Origin: Ferrovibrio sp. MS7
GTDB lineage: Bacteria; Pseudomonadota; Alphaproteobacteria; Ferrovibrionales; Ferrovibrionaceae
Direction: 5' to 3'
Length of the DNA stretch: 64,000 nucleotides
NCBI RefSeq assembly: GCF_038404985.1
Contig: NZ_JBBKBA010000002.1
Span: forward strand, 806,001-870,000
In this document: positions 26,226 to 35,054 of the stretch, in pieces
How the letters are laid out: the number at the start of each line of letters is the position of its first letter
Numbering within the stretch: position 1 is the first letter of the stretch
Notes under the pieces: generated by a model
Told to the model about the DNA's origin: nothing
Databases searched by the model: none
Seen by the model: only the letters and a program-made list of their open reading frames with translations
Translations under genes and position numbers: made by a program

Positions 26226-27155
26226 ATGCCCCGGCTGAAATATGACTGCTCTGGCGTCATTCCCGCCTGCCTGCTGCCGCTGCACGATGATCTGAGCATC
26301 GACGAGAAGAACTACCGCAAGCATATCCGCGAAGTCGGCTCGACGCGCGGCGTCGCCGCGCTGACCGTGAACGGCCATGCCTCCGAAGTATCGTCCTGCA
26401 CCTTCGAGGAGCAGGAAAAGCTGCTGGATCTGGCGCTGGCGGAAGTCGGCGACCGCGTGCCGCTGGTGAACGGCATCTATGCCGAAAGCGGCATGGAAGC
26501 CGTGCGCCTGGCGCGCATGGCCGATGCCAAGGGCGCTTCCGCGCTGCTGGTGTTCCCGCCGAATGTGTTCATGCTCGGCTCGCGCCCGGAGATGGTGGTG
26601 GATCACTACCGCCGCATCGCCGATGCCACCGACCTGCCGCTGATCATCTTCCAGTTCCCGGTCAGCCTGCCGGTGACCTACAGCCACGACGTGCTGCTGC
26701 GGCTGATCCAGGAAATCCCCAGCATCAAGGCCATGAAGGATGCCTGCGGCGATCCGGCGCGGCATGAGATGACGGTGCGGGCACTGCAATCCGATAGCCG
26801 CCCATTCCATGTGCTGACCACCCACAGCGCCTGGCTGCTCTCCTCCCTGGTGGTGGGCTGCAACGGCCTGCTCTCGGGTGCCGGCAGCACCATCGCCGAT
26901 CTGCAGGTGGAGTTGTTCGAGGCGGTGCGCGGCAACGACCTGGCCAAGGCCAAGGCGGTGGCGGCCCGCATCTACCACACCACCCATGCCTTCTACGGCC
27001 CGCCGGCCGTGGACATGCATAACCGCATGAAAGAGGCCCAGGTGATCCTCGGTCGCTTGCCTTCCGCTGCGGTACGTCCGCCGCTGCAGAAGCTCGGTGC
27101 CGCCGAGATAGACCGCATCCGCCAGCACCTCAAGGCTGCCGGCATCGAACGCTGA
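26226..27155 (+). CDS. DapA-family aldolase/hydratase, not a true dihydrodipicolinate synthase
   Basis: 309 residues, TIM barrel. The Schiff-base lysine is Lys171 (IKAMKDACGD). Two hallmarks of real DapA differ: the TTGE pyruvate-binding motif reads HASE (51-54), and the catalytic-relay Tyr in YNVP is Phe142 (FQFP). So it probably keeps pyruvate- or oxoacid-dependent Schiff-base chemistry on another substrate. GAAGGAG precedes the ATG. A strong UUCG hairpin follows. Aldol cleavage of a catabolic intermediate is inference. Confidence 0.88.
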   Translation: MPRLKYDCSGVIPACLLPLHDDLSIDEKNYRKHIREVGSTRGVAALTVNGHASEVSSCTFEEQEKLLDLALAEVGDRVPLVNGIYAESGMEAVRLARMADAKGASALLVFPPNVFMLGSRPEMVVDHYRRIADATDLPLIIFQFPVSLPVTYSHDVLLRLIQEIPSIKAMKDACGDPARHEMTVRALQSDSRPFHVLTTHSAWLLSSLVVGCNGLLSGAGSTIADLQVELFEAVRGNDLAKAKAVAARIYHTTHAFYGPPAVDMHNRMKEAQVILGRLPSAAVRPPLQKLGAAEIDRIRQHLKAAGIER

Positions 27156-27162
27156 TCCGGGC

Positions 27163-27192
27163 CACCGGAGGCGGCTTCGGCTGCCTCCGGTG
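27163..27192 (+). terminator. Hairpin with UUCG tetraloop after the DapA-like gene
   Basis: A 13-pair stem (CACCGGAGGCGGC / GCTGCCTCCGGTG, one G-U) closes on TTCG with a C-G closing pair, an exceptionally stable tetraloop. It starts 8 bases after the stop. No U-run follows, so it may act as a Rho-dependent stop or 3-prime end protector. Confidence 0.65.
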
Positions 27193-27206
27193 ATTGCACC
27201 TGGCGG

Positions 27207-27240
27207 CGAAAACTGCGATTATTTTGTGAAACGGTTTTCG
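27207..27240. promoter_or_regulatory. Inverted repeat upstream of the TetR gene
   Basis: CGAAAAC and GTTTTCG form perfect 7-bp arms 20 bases apart, ending 12 bases before the TetR start. The inner GAAACGGTTTTC is also near-palindromic. The region between is AT-rich and could hold the promoter; autoregulation by the TetR protein would fit. Confidence 0.4.
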
Positions 27241-27251
27241 AGAGTTGCCCT

Positions 27252-27905
27252 GTGCAAACTGACAATAACAGTGCCGGCCAGACCATGCGCAACCAGATCA
27301 AAATGGTGGCCGAGGAATTGCTGGTCAAGCATGGCTATCGCGGCCTCAGCTTCCGCCAGATCGCCGAAATCCTGAACACCACCCGCGCCAACCTGCATTA
27401 CCATTTCGGCAGCAAGGAAGGCTTGGTGGAGGAAGTGCTGGAGGATTACTCCACCAGCACCATGAACCGCTACCGCGACGTGCTGACCGACACCACCACG
27501 ACGCTGCGGACCAAGATCGATGCCATCATCAAGCTCAACCGCGAGCGCTACCAGAAATACAATCCCGATGGCGACCACGGCCATCCGTGGAGCCTGATGA
27601 CCCGGCTGCGCTCCGACAGCGATGCGCTGAACGACAAGATGCGCAACCGGCTGCAGGGCGTGATGCGCGAATTCGAGATGCTGGTTGCCGTCGGCGTGCG
27701 CGCCGCGGTGCAGTCCGGCGAATTGCAGCCCGATACGCCGCAGCAGCAGATCGTGATTCAGCTTGTCACCATCATCCACTATGCCGGCCTGGTGACGCGC
27801 GACAACGGCAAGTTCGGCCGTCTCACCGACCTGTGGGATGCGACGCTGACCGTGATCGAGCGCGCCTACAGCCACAAGCCAGCGGCCAAGAGCCGCAAGG
27901 GCTGA
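27252..27905 (+). CDS. TetR-family transcriptional regulator
   Basis: 217 residues from a GTG at 27252; the ATG at 27285 is an alternative. N-terminal helix-turn-helix GLSFRQIAEILNTTRANLHYHFGSKEGL (shown in two parts by family: SFRQIAEIL and ANLHYHFGSKEGL). The remaining helices form the ligand domain. It lies in the middle of the acyl-CoA gene group, convergent with the acyl-CoA ligase gene (3-base gap). It is the best local candidate to bind the three related operator-like sites at 25.8, 34.2 and 36.35 kb. Confidence 0.9.
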   Translation: MQTDNNSAGQTMRNQIKMVAEELLVKHGYRGLSFRQIAEILNTTRANLHYHFGSKEGLVEEVLEDYSTSTMNRYRDVLTDTTTTLRTKIDAIIKLNRERYQKYNPDGDHGHPWSLMTRLRSDSDALNDKMRNRLQGVMREFEMLVAVGVRAAVQSGELQPDTPQQQIVIQLVTIIHYAGLVTRDNGKFGRLTDLWDATLTVIERAYSHKPAAKSRKG

Positions 27906-27908
27906 GCC

Positions 27909-29552
27909 TTACGCCTTAGCCATCAGGCTGCGCAGCTCAATGCCCGCCGCTTTGCGATCCCAGGTATCGGCGGTGATGCCGGCGGCACGCAGTTGCACCT
28001 TCATGATCTTCTGCGTCGGCGTGCGCGGCATCGCCGGCAGGATCTCGATATAGCGCGGCACCATGTGGTGCGGCAGGCACTGCGCCAGGAAAGCCAGCAA
28101 TTCCAGCGGCTGTAATGCTGCGCCGGGACGCAACACCACGCAGAGCTTCACATCGTCGTCGGAAACGAATTCGGAGGGCACGCCGATTGCGGCGCTTTCC
28201 AGCACCGCCGCATGGGCATTGGCCGCCACTTCGATATCGTAGGATGAGATATTCTCCGCCCGGCGCCGGATGCGGTCGCCCAGCCGGTCGGCGAAATAGA
28301 CCCAGCCATCGGCATCGATATAGCCGCTGTCGCCGCTATGGAACCAGAGATTCCGCCAGGCCTTCAGCGTCGCCTGCGGGTTGGCGTAATAGCCCGGGCT
28401 GACGATCCAGGGCAGCTTCGGCCGCAGCACGAATTCGCCCACTTGGCCCGGCGGCAGCGGCTGGTCGGTCTCCGGATCGACAACCTGGAATTCGTACCAT
28501 TCCTCACGGATGCGGCCGCAGGAGCCTGGCCGCAAGGCTTCGTCATAGGGATGCCAGCAGGGAATATTCACTTCCGTCATGCCCCAGGTCTCGATCCCCT
28601 TCACGCCGAAACGGCGCTCGAAATCCACCGCGATATGTTTCGGGAAGGGCGAGGTGCCGATGCGGGTGAGCCGCGTGTCGGCATCATCAGGCCGCTCGGG
28701 CTCGGCATAGATCATTTCCAGCAGCGGGCCATGGCCGATGCTCACCGTGGCGCCGCACTCGCGTACCCGGCGCAGCCAGTCGGCGGCCGAGAATCGCAGA
28801 TCCAGACTTACTTTTGCGCCAGTAAGGATCGCGGCATAGATGGCGCAGAAACGCGGCGACATGTGAAACAGCGGATGGGCGCAATAGTAGATGTCGTCGC
28901 CCGTCACCCGCATGCCTTCCGCGCTCTGGCGCGCGGTAAGGAAGGCCTGGGCATGGGTCACCATCACCCCCTTGGAGGGGCCGGTGGTGCCGGACGTGAA
29001 CAGGATCGAGCAGAGATCGCTATGGGCGGCGCCGGGCGGCTGCCAATCGGTCGGACGCGGCTCTCTCAAGGGCGTAAAAGCCGTGACCGGCTTGCCGCCG
29101 ATTTCCGCCGGCAGCGGTTCGGCAGCGGAATGGGCCAGGATACGGGCAAGGCGCGGCATCGCGGCCGCGCTCGCCGCCAGCACCGGCAGCAAACCCGCCT
29201 CGGCGATCATCACCTCGGCCTCGACCAAGTTGACGGCATGCTCCAGCGGCTTGCCGCTGAAGGCGGGATTGATCGGGGCGTCGATGGCACCAAGCAGATC
29301 GATACCGAACCACAGCAGCACCGCTTGGTCGGAATTGCCGGCAAAGGTCGCAACCCGGTCACCGGCCCGGATGCCGAGGCGATGCAGATACCAGGCGATA
29401 TCCAGAGCCCGCGTGTAGGCGTCAACGAAACTCAGGGCGGGCTGTCCCGCGAAAGCGAGAAATGGCGCGCCGGGGGTTTGCCCGGCACGCCATTCCAAAA
29501 CCCGGTCCAGGGACCATTCCTGTGGCGCAAAATCGAGATAGCTGGCTTTCAC
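27909..29552 (-). CDS. AMP-forming acyl-CoA synthetase (CaiC-like)
   Basis: 547 residues. The adenylate-forming P-loop FTSGTTGPSKGVMVTH and the later GMTE and hinge region YFADRLGDRIRRRAENIS are present. The C-terminal catalytic Lys region is TPTQKIMKVQLR. Family members activate carboxylic acids to acyl-CoA, and the closest type is crotonobetaine/carnitine-CoA ligase-like. It is the last gene of the Liv-type importer operon, about 50 bases after the binding-protein gene, so it probably activates the imported acid. Confidence 0.92.
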   Translation of the reverse strand: MKASYLDFAPQEWSLDRVLEWRAGQTPGAPFLAFAGQPALSFVDAYTRALDIAWYLHRLGIRAGDRVATFAGNSDQAVLLWFGIDLLGAIDAPINPAFSGKPLEHAVNLVEAEVMIAEAGLLPVLAASAAAMPRLARILAHSAAEPLPAEIGGKPVTAFTPLREPRPTDWQPPGAAHSDLCSILFTSGTTGPSKGVMVTHAQAFLTARQSAEGMRVTGDDIYYCAHPLFHMSPRFCAIYAAILTGAKVSLDLRFSAADWLRRVRECGATVSIGHGPLLEMIYAEPERPDDADTRLTRIGTSPFPKHIAVDFERRFGVKGIETWGMTEVNIPCWHPYDEALRPGSCGRIREEWYEFQVVDPETDQPLPPGQVGEFVLRPKLPWIVSPGYYANPQATLKAWRNLWFHSGDSGYIDADGWVYFADRLGDRIRRRAENISSYDIEVAANAHAAVLESAAIGVPSEFVSDDDVKLCVVLRPGAALQPLELLAFLAQCLPHHMVPRYIEILPAMPRTPTQKIMKVQLRAAGITADTWDRKAAGIELRSLMAKA

Positions 29553-29605
29553 CGAAACCCCGCGACGCTAGCGCCCTCAGTAAAGTCCCTGGACCCGTAC
29601 TGGCA

Positions 29606-30748
29606 TTACTTGACGGTGACGAACTTGCCGCCTCGGATTTCCACGGTGATCAGCGTGTCGGCGAACACGCCTTCATGCTGGTCCTTGGAATAGCAGAGGT
29701 TGCCGTCCAGATAGGTGCCGGTGTAGTTGCAGATGGTTTCCAGCGCATCGCGGATCTTCGGACCCGTCGGCTTGCCATCGACGCGACGCAGCGCCTCGGC
29801 GGCGGCGAGGAAGCCGGTGGAACCGATCAGCTCGGCATAGCCCTTCGGGGTCTTGCCGCCATCGACGATCAGCTTGCCCAGTTCCTTCTGGCGCTCGGAC
29901 GGATCGTCCCAGTTGCCGATGGACACGATCTGGATGCCTTCGCCGGCCGGGCCGGCGGCATCGAGGAAGGGCCGCTGGTTGAGGCTGCCGGTGCCGACGA
30001 TCGGCGCCTTGATGCCGACCTGGCGGGCGGCACGCATGAAGGCGGCGCCCAAAGCCGGGGCCGAAGTCTTCAGCAGCACCACATCCGGGTTGGAATTGCG
30101 GATATTGGTAGCAGCGGCAGTGAGGTCGATGGCGTTGAGCGGCGCGGCCACGGCGGCGGCGATCTCGACGTTGCGCTCCTTCGACAGCGCGGCGGCACGC
30201 TTCATGCCGGCCTCACCATAGGCATCTTCCTGGTACATGATGGCGATGCGCTTGTGGCCGGGCTTGAACACGCCGCGATCCAGGATGGCATCGACGATCA
30301 GGGTGTCGCTTGGCGCGGTGCGGAAGATCCACGGCCAGAAGCTGTTTTCCTTCGAGGTCGCCGGGATGGTGCCGACCGGCGCCAGCACCGGAACGCTGTT
30401 GGCCATGGCGATCGGCATCAGCGCCAGGGTGCCGGTGCCGATGGTGGAGCCGAGGATGGCGACCACGCCGTCCTGGCGGATCAGCTTGGTGGCGCAGCGC
30501 GCGGCTTCGGTCGGGTTGGTCTGGTCATCGCAGAGAATCAGGTCGATCTGCGCGCCCTTGATGCCGCCTTCCTTGTTCACCTTGTTGGTGAGGATTTCAA
30601 CGATATCGCGTTCCGGCACGCCAAACGGCGCCGCCGGGCCGCTGAGGCTGTAGATGCCGCCGATCTTGATCTTGTCTTGCGCCAACGCGCCGCCGGCCAC
30701 AAGGCCGAAAGCGGCGATGCCCGCCAGCAGGGTGGTGATACGCTTCAT
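29606..30748 (-). CDS. Liv-type ABC importer binding protein
   Basis: 380 residues from the ATG at 30748 with AGGAGAGG upstream. Signal peptide MKRITTLLAGIAAFGLVAGGALAQ in the mature frame (cleaved after ALA). The body is a periplasmic type I binding protein of the branched-chain amino acid family (IKIGGIYSLSGPAAPFG). With an acyl-CoA ligase beside it, an aromatic or fatty carboxylate is a more likely ligand than an amino acid, but that is inference. Confidence 0.9.
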   Translation of the reverse strand: MKRITTLLAGIAAFGLVAGGALAQDKIKIGGIYSLSGPAAPFGVPERDIVEILTNKVNKEGGIKGAQIDLILCDDQTNPTEAARCATKLIRQDGVVAILGSTIGTGTLALMPIAMANSVPVLAPVGTIPATSKENSFWPWIFRTAPSDTLIVDAILDRGVFKPGHKRIAIMYQEDAYGEAGMKRAAALSKERNVEIAAAVAAPLNAIDLTAAATNIRNSNPDVVLLKTSAPALGAAFMRAARQVGIKAPIVGTGSLNQRPFLDAAGPAGEGIQIVSIGNWDDPSERQKELGKLIVDGGKTPKGYAELIGSTGFLAAAEALRRVDGKPTGPKIRDALETICNYTGTYLDGNLCYSKDQHEGVFADTLITVEIRGGKFVTVK

Positions 30749-30785
30749 ATTCCTCTCCTTCTCGGTTTTCTTGAATGCGTGTGAA

Positions 30786-31544
30786 TTATCCGTTCGCCGT
30801 GCCCAGGAAGGCTTCGGCGAGTTCCTCCGGATTGCGTAGATCCTCCTTGCCGCCCTGGCGCACGAGATGGCCGTGCGACAGCACCACGTAGCGTTCGGCA
30901 ACGCGGGCAGCGAAGGGGACATTCTGTTCGGCAAGCAGCAGCGCCAGGCCGCTGTTCTTCAGGATGTTGAAGGCATTCTCCAGAATGTCGAACACCATCG
31001 GGGCAAGGCCCTGGGTCGGCTCGTCCAGCAGCAGCACCTGCGGCTTGCGCCCCAGCGCCATGCCGATGGCGAGCATCTGCTGTTCACCGCCGCTGAGCAC
31101 ACCGGCCATGGCATCGGCGCGCTGCTTCAGGATCGGGAACAGGCTGAGGATCAGTTCGCGCTGTGCCCCGCGGTCCTGCACCGGCAGCAGCCGCAGGCCG
31201 ACATCGATATTCTCTTCCACCGACATGGTGGGGAAGATGTTGCCGCGCCGCTCCGGCACGAAGGCGATGCCATGGGAAGCACGCTTATGCGCGCTCATGC
31301 CGCCGATCTCGGTACCACGTACCTTCACATCGCCGGCACCGCTGATGATGCCGGAAACCGCACCGAGCATGCTGCTCTTGCCGGCGCCGTTCGGCCCCAG
31401 CACGGCCAGCATCTCGCCCGGATAGAGGTCGAAATCCACCTCTTCCACCACGGTGATGCGGCTGTAGCGCGCCGTGATGCCGCGGCAGGTCATGACCGGA
31501 GCGGCCTGCGCCTGGCCGGTCGCAATAGTCGCCGTCGCGTTCAT
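30786..31544 (-). CDS. Liv-type ABC importer ATPase (LivF type)
   Basis: 252 residues. Walker A GPNGAGKSS, signature LSGGEQQMLAIGMAL and Walker B VLLLDEPTQGLAP are intact. A short Ala/Thr-rich N terminus precedes the domain. The ATG overlaps the LivG-type stop (ATGA). Dimerises with the LivG-type ATPase to drive the importer. Confidence 0.93.
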   Translation of the reverse strand: MNATATIATGQAQAAPVMTCRGITARYSRITVVEEVDFDLYPGEMLAVLGPNGAGKSSMLGAVSGIISGAGDVKVRGTEIGGMSAHKRASHGIAFVPERRGNIFPTMSVEENIDVGLRLLPVQDRGAQRELILSLFPILKQRADAMAGVLSGGEQQMLAIGMALGRKPQVLLLDEPTQGLAPMVFDILENAFNILKNSGLALLLAEQNVPFAARVAERYVVLSHGHLVRQGGKEDLRNPEELAEAFLGTANG

Positions 31545-32302
31545 CGGCCGGTGCTCCCCAGATAGATGTCGATGAAGGCCTTGTCGCGGGCGATCACATC
31601 GGGGGCGCCCTGGATCAGCATGCCGCCCTCCTTGAGCACCAGCACGTCCTCGGCCAGTTCGCGGATGAGGTTGAAGTTATGCTCCACCAGCAGCACGCCC
31701 ACGCCGCGCTCGGCCAGGCGGCGGACTTCGGCACCCAGCATGCGCTGTTCGTCGCGGGCGAGGCCGGCGGCCGGTTCATCCAGCAGGATGTATTTCGGGT
31801 CGTTGGCCATGGCGCGCGCCACTTCCACCAGGCGCACACGGCCCATCGGCAGCTCGCTCATCTGCAAGCTGCGGAATTCCGCCAGCTTGAGATCGGCGAG
31901 GATCTCGTCGCAGCGGGCGCGGAAGCCCGCTTCCTCACGCGAAGCCGAAGGCAGCCGCAGGATGGCGGAGACAAAGCCGGCACGCTTGACCGGATAGAAG
32001 CCGCACATCACTGCCTCCTCCACCGTCACCTTCGGATCGAAGCGCGGCGTCTGGAAGGTGCGGGCGAGACCACGGCCGATGCGGGCGAAGGGCGGCAGGT
32101 TGTCCACCACCTCGTCATCCACCACGATGGTGCCGGTGGTCGGCTTCACCATGCCGGTGATGGCATTGAACAATGTGCTCTTGCCGGAGCCATTCGGCCC
32201 GATCACCGCCAGGATCTTGCCACGCTGCACCGTGGTCGAGACATCCTTGAGGGCGGTGACGCCGCCAAACTGCACCGTCACGTTCTTGGCTTGAATGGTC
32301 AT
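31541..32302 (-). CDS. Liv-type ABC importer ATPase (LivG type)
   Basis: 253 residues from the ATG at 32302, which overlaps the LivM-type stop (ATGA). Walker A GPNGSGKST and Walker B YILLDEPAAGL are intact. The signature segment reads LPMGRVRLVEVARAM, so the usual LSGGQ core is replaced by LPMGR, typical of a divergent LivG group. Longer reading frames upstream are shadow. Confidence 0.9.
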   Translation of the reverse strand: MTIQAKNVTVQFGGVTALKDVSTTVQRGKILAVIGPNGSGKSTLFNAITGMVKPTTGTIVVDDEVVDNLPPFARIGRGLARTFQTPRFDPKVTVEEAVMCGFYPVKRAGFVSAILRLPSASREEAGFRARCDEILADLKLAEFRSLQMSELPMGRVRLVEVARAMANDPKYILLDEPAAGLARDEQRMLGAEVRRLAERGVGVLLVEHNFNLIRELAEDVLVLKEGGMLIQGAPDVIARDKAFIDIYLGSTGR

Positions 32303-33267
32303 GCGGCAACTCCACGCACCGGTTTGCCGGCGCGGGCGCGGCTGGCAAACAGCTTCTTCCAGTTGGTGCCCAGCACGCCGTTCGGCGCGACCAGCAGCAC
32401 CAGGATCAGCACCGAGCCGAAGATCATGCCCTGGGTTTCCGCCGCCGGCAGATACAGCGTGATCAGCGTGAGGAACGCCGCACCGAGGATCGGGCCGAGG
32501 AAAGTGGAGGCGCCGCCGATCACCGCCATCAGCAGGATCTTGATCGAGACATGCATGGTCAGCGAATCCGGGCCCATATAGGTGAGGTGATGGGCATAGA
32601 GCCAACCAGCGAGGCCGGCCACCGAGGCCGAGAGCGCGAAGTAGAGCGCCAGCAAAGCCGGCACGTTGACGCCATCGGCGGTGGCACGCAGCGGATCATG
32701 CTGCGCGGTGCGCACAGCGCGGCCGATGGCCGAGCTGGTCAGGTTGGCATACAGCACCAGCACCAGCGCCACGACCAGCCAGCTCAGCACATGCATCGAC
32801 TGGATGGTGGGAGCGAACCACAGCGGCGGAATGCCGGAGAGGCCGATATAGCCGCCGGTGAAGCTGCCGCCCTCGCGGATCGCCAGTTCCAGCACCAGGC
32901 AGAGCAGCAGCGTCGCAATCGACAGCGGCAGCGGCGACAGCCGGGTGATGGCGCGGGCCATCGGATAGGCCAGCAGCATCGGCAGGATCAGCGCCAGCAC
33001 CAGGCCGACCAGCGGCGACATGCCATAGCGAGTGGTGACGATGCTGGTGGCGAAGGCGCCGATGGAGCCGAAGGCAGCCGGCGCCATGGAGAGGATGCCG
33101 GCCTGGCCATAGGCCATGCCGACCGACAGCGAGAGCAGCGAGAAGATCGCCACCATCACGGAATTATCGAGCCAGAACGGGCTGCCGATGATCAGCGGCG
33201 TCAGCGCCGCGATGATAGCCAGGATGATCAGCGCCGGCTTGCAGCGTTGCAGCAGGGTGCCTTGCAT
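32299..33267 (-). CDS. Liv-type ABC importer permease (LivM type)
   Basis: 322 residues, about nine to ten membrane segments. SVGMAYGQAGILSMAPAAFG near residue 50 is the LivM-type GQxSLG region, and GGASTFLGPILGA lies near the end. ATG at 33267 shares a base with the LivH-type stop (TGATG). Charged C terminus. Confidence 0.9.
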   Translation of the reverse strand: MQGTLLQRCKPALIILAIIAALTPLIIGSPFWLDNSVMVAIFSLLSLSVGMAYGQAGILSMAPAAFGSIGAFATSIVTTRYGMSPLVGLVLALILPMLLAYPMARAITRLSPLPLSIATLLLCLVLELAIREGGSFTGGYIGLSGIPPLWFAPTIQSMHVLSWLVVALVLVLYANLTSSAIGRAVRTAQHDPLRATADGVNVPALLALYFALSASVAGLAGWLYAHHLTYMGPDSLTMHVSIKILLMAVIGGASTFLGPILGAAFLTLITLYLPAAETQGMIFGSVLILVLLVAPNGVLGTNWKKLFASRARAGKPVRGVAA

Positions 33268-34121
33268 CACACGCGCCCTCCCGTGGCGGCAATCTGGTTC
33301 ATCCGGCCGAGCGACAGGATGACGAAGATGAAGACCAGCGGGATGGCATTGGCCCAGGCGCCGGGCAGATAGCCGGCACTGACCGCCTGCACCACGCCGA
33401 TGATCAGGCCACCGGCAAAACCGCGCAGCGGGCTGCGCATGCCGAAGATGATCGCCGAGCCGAAGCCCCAGATGGTGAGGTTGAACGCCGTGCTGTAATC
33501 GGCACCGGTGGTGTAGAGGATCAGCACGCCGGCGGTGCCGGCCAGCAGGCCGCCCAGCAGGTAGGTGGAGAACCAGATCAGCCGCACCGGAATGCCGTTC
33601 AGCGCGGCACCGACCGGATTGACGGCGCTGGCGCGCATGGAGCGGCCAAACGGCGTTTTCTGCAGCACCACGAACAGGCAAGCCAGGATGGCAACGCAAA
33701 CCGTGATGTTGATGCCCATCTGCGGGCTGATGCGGATGCCGGCGATGTTCCAGAAGGTCTCGAACGGCTGCCGGATCATCGGGCTGGTGCCGAATAACGT
33801 CAGGATGAAGGATTCAAGGAAGGTGGCGAGGCCGAAGGTGCCAAGCACCGCGATCACATGATCCACCGCGCCGGGGCGGTTGAGCCGCATCGAGATGACA
33901 CCGACCACGCCGGAAGCCAACACGGCGGAGGCAATCGCCAACACCACGCCGGCGGGGCCGCCAGTGACATACATTATCGCCGCCGCCAGCACGGCATAGG
34001 CGCCAAGCGCCACGTCCACCGAACCGGTGGTGACGAAAAGCAGGCTGACCGGAAAGGCCAGCAGGCCGTACGTGACCCCGAGCAAGGCGCCACGCAAAAG
34101 ATACTCCGCAAGCTCGAACAC
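33267..34121 (-). CDS. Liv-type ABC importer permease (LivH type)
   Basis: 284 residues, about eight membrane segments, with the LivH hallmark LLFVTTGSVDVALGAY near residue 30. It is the first gene of the operon LivH, LivM, LivG, LivF, binding protein, acyl-CoA ligase, and lies just downstream of a 30-base palindrome in its promoter region. GGGAGGG precedes the ATG. Confidence 0.9.
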   Translation of the reverse strand: MFELAEYLLRGALLGVTYGLLAFPVSLLFVTTGSVDVALGAYAVLAAAIMYVTGGPAGVVLAIASAVLASGVVGVISMRLNRPGAVDHVIAVLGTFGLATFLESFILTLFGTSPMIRQPFETFWNIAGIRISPQMGINITVCVAILACLFVVLQKTPFGRSMRASAVNPVGAALNGIPVRLIWFSTYLLGGLLAGTAGVLILYTTGADYSTAFNLTIWGFGSAIIFGMRSPLRGFAGGLIIGVVQAVSAGYLPGAWANAIPLVFIFVILSLGRMNQIAATGGRV

Positions 34122-34170
34122 TGTGTTCCCTCCCTGCAGCCGTTGTTCCAGGACCGGCTACGTCTTTTTT

Positions 34171-34200
34171 ATTTATACTTACTCGTAAGTAAGTATAAAT
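34171..34200. promoter_or_regulatory. 30-base near-perfect palindrome (site A), liv operon operator
   Basis: ATTTATACTTACT and AGTAAGTATAAAT are perfect 13-bp arms around CGTA. It lies 50 bases before the LivH-type start, just downstream of a TTGACA at 34211-34216 on the minus strand. The inner ACTTAC-TC-GTAAGT is itself palindromic and the 18-base core shares 12 positions with the site upstream of the MaoC operon. Strong repressor-operator candidate. Confidence 0.75.
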
Positions 34201-34254
34201 AGTCATAGCCTGTCAAGACCCCAATTCCGCTGCCGCGGTATCGGGGCCGGTTTT

Positions 34255-35028
34255 TCAGTTCATCCACAATCCGCCGGTGACGTTGATCGACTGGCCGGTC
34301 ATGTAGGACGCCTGTTCCGAAACCAGGAACGCCACCACATTGGCGATGTCCTGCGGTTGTCCTAACCGGCCAAGCGGAATCAGATGCACGCGCTCCGCCG
34401 CGGGCGGCAGGCCCTTGGCAAGCGCTTCTGCATCGGCCTGCTCGCGCATCCGGGTATTGGTGATGGTGCCGGGGCAAACGGCATTCACGCGAATTCCGGA
34501 TTTAGCGAGATCGAGGGCCATGGATTGTGTCATGCCGATCAGCGCGAATTTCGACGCGCAATAGGCCAGCGACATCGGCCGCCCGGATTTGCCGAACCAT
34601 GAAGCAATATTGATGATTCGGCCGCCACCGCTTTCGATCATCATCGGCACCATGGTGTGGCAGCAATTAAAGGTCCCGCGCACATTGACCTGCATGGTGT
34701 AATCAAAATCTTCCGGCGTGCCGTCGATGATCGAAGCAACCTGCCCTATACCGGCACCATTGATCAAGATGCGGGGCGCCGCGCCGAATTCATTGCGCAG
34801 TTTAGCGGCAGCAGCACGCACTGCCGCCAAATCACTCACATCAACCTTGCCGACACTAACTGTTGCACCCTGCCCGCTTAACTCGCCGGCGAGCGCCTCA
34901 AGGCCGGTTGCATCGACATCCCACAATGCCACCTTGCAGCCTTCCTTGGCCAAACGCTGCGCGATGCTCTTGCCGATACCGCTGGCGGCACCCGTTACAA
35001 CCGCCACATCACCTGAATACTCATACAT
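34255..35028 (-). CDS. Short-chain dehydrogenase/reductase (SDR)
   Basis: 257 residues, classical SDR. NAD(P) motif TGAASGIG, NGAG, the catalytic Ser in INIAS and the YCASK catalytic pair are all present, and Asp in LWDVD after strand 2 suggests NAD. Typical of 3-hydroxyacyl-CoA or cyclic-alcohol dehydrogenases. Last gene of the operon MaoC hydratase, FabG-like SDR, SDR. Confidence 0.9.
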   Translation of the reverse strand: MYEYSGDVAVVTGAASGIGKSIAQRLAKEGCKVALWDVDATGLEALAGELSGQGATVSVGKVDVSDLAAVRAAAAKLRNEFGAAPRILINGAGIGQVASIIDGTPEDFDYTMQVNVRGTFNCCHTMVPMMIESGGGRIINIASWFGKSGRPMSLAYCASKFALIGMTQSMALDLAKSGIRVNAVCPGTITNTRMREQADAEALAKGLPPAAERVHLIPLGRLGQPQDIANVVAFLVSEQASYMTGQSINVTGGLWMN

Positions 35029-35054
35029 CGTGCTGTTCCTGGAAATTACGCCGT

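Noticed and set aside
27228-27239. PsrA-like GAAAC/GTTTC operator before the TetR gene
   Set aside because: Spacing and symmetry do not match that motif well; only a general inverted repeat is reported.
34188-34216. A full sigma-70 promoter at TTGACA for the first Liv operon
   Set aside because: The -35 is good, but no good -10 lies at 16-18 bases; only TATACT at 13 bases. Kept only as a note with the palindrome.
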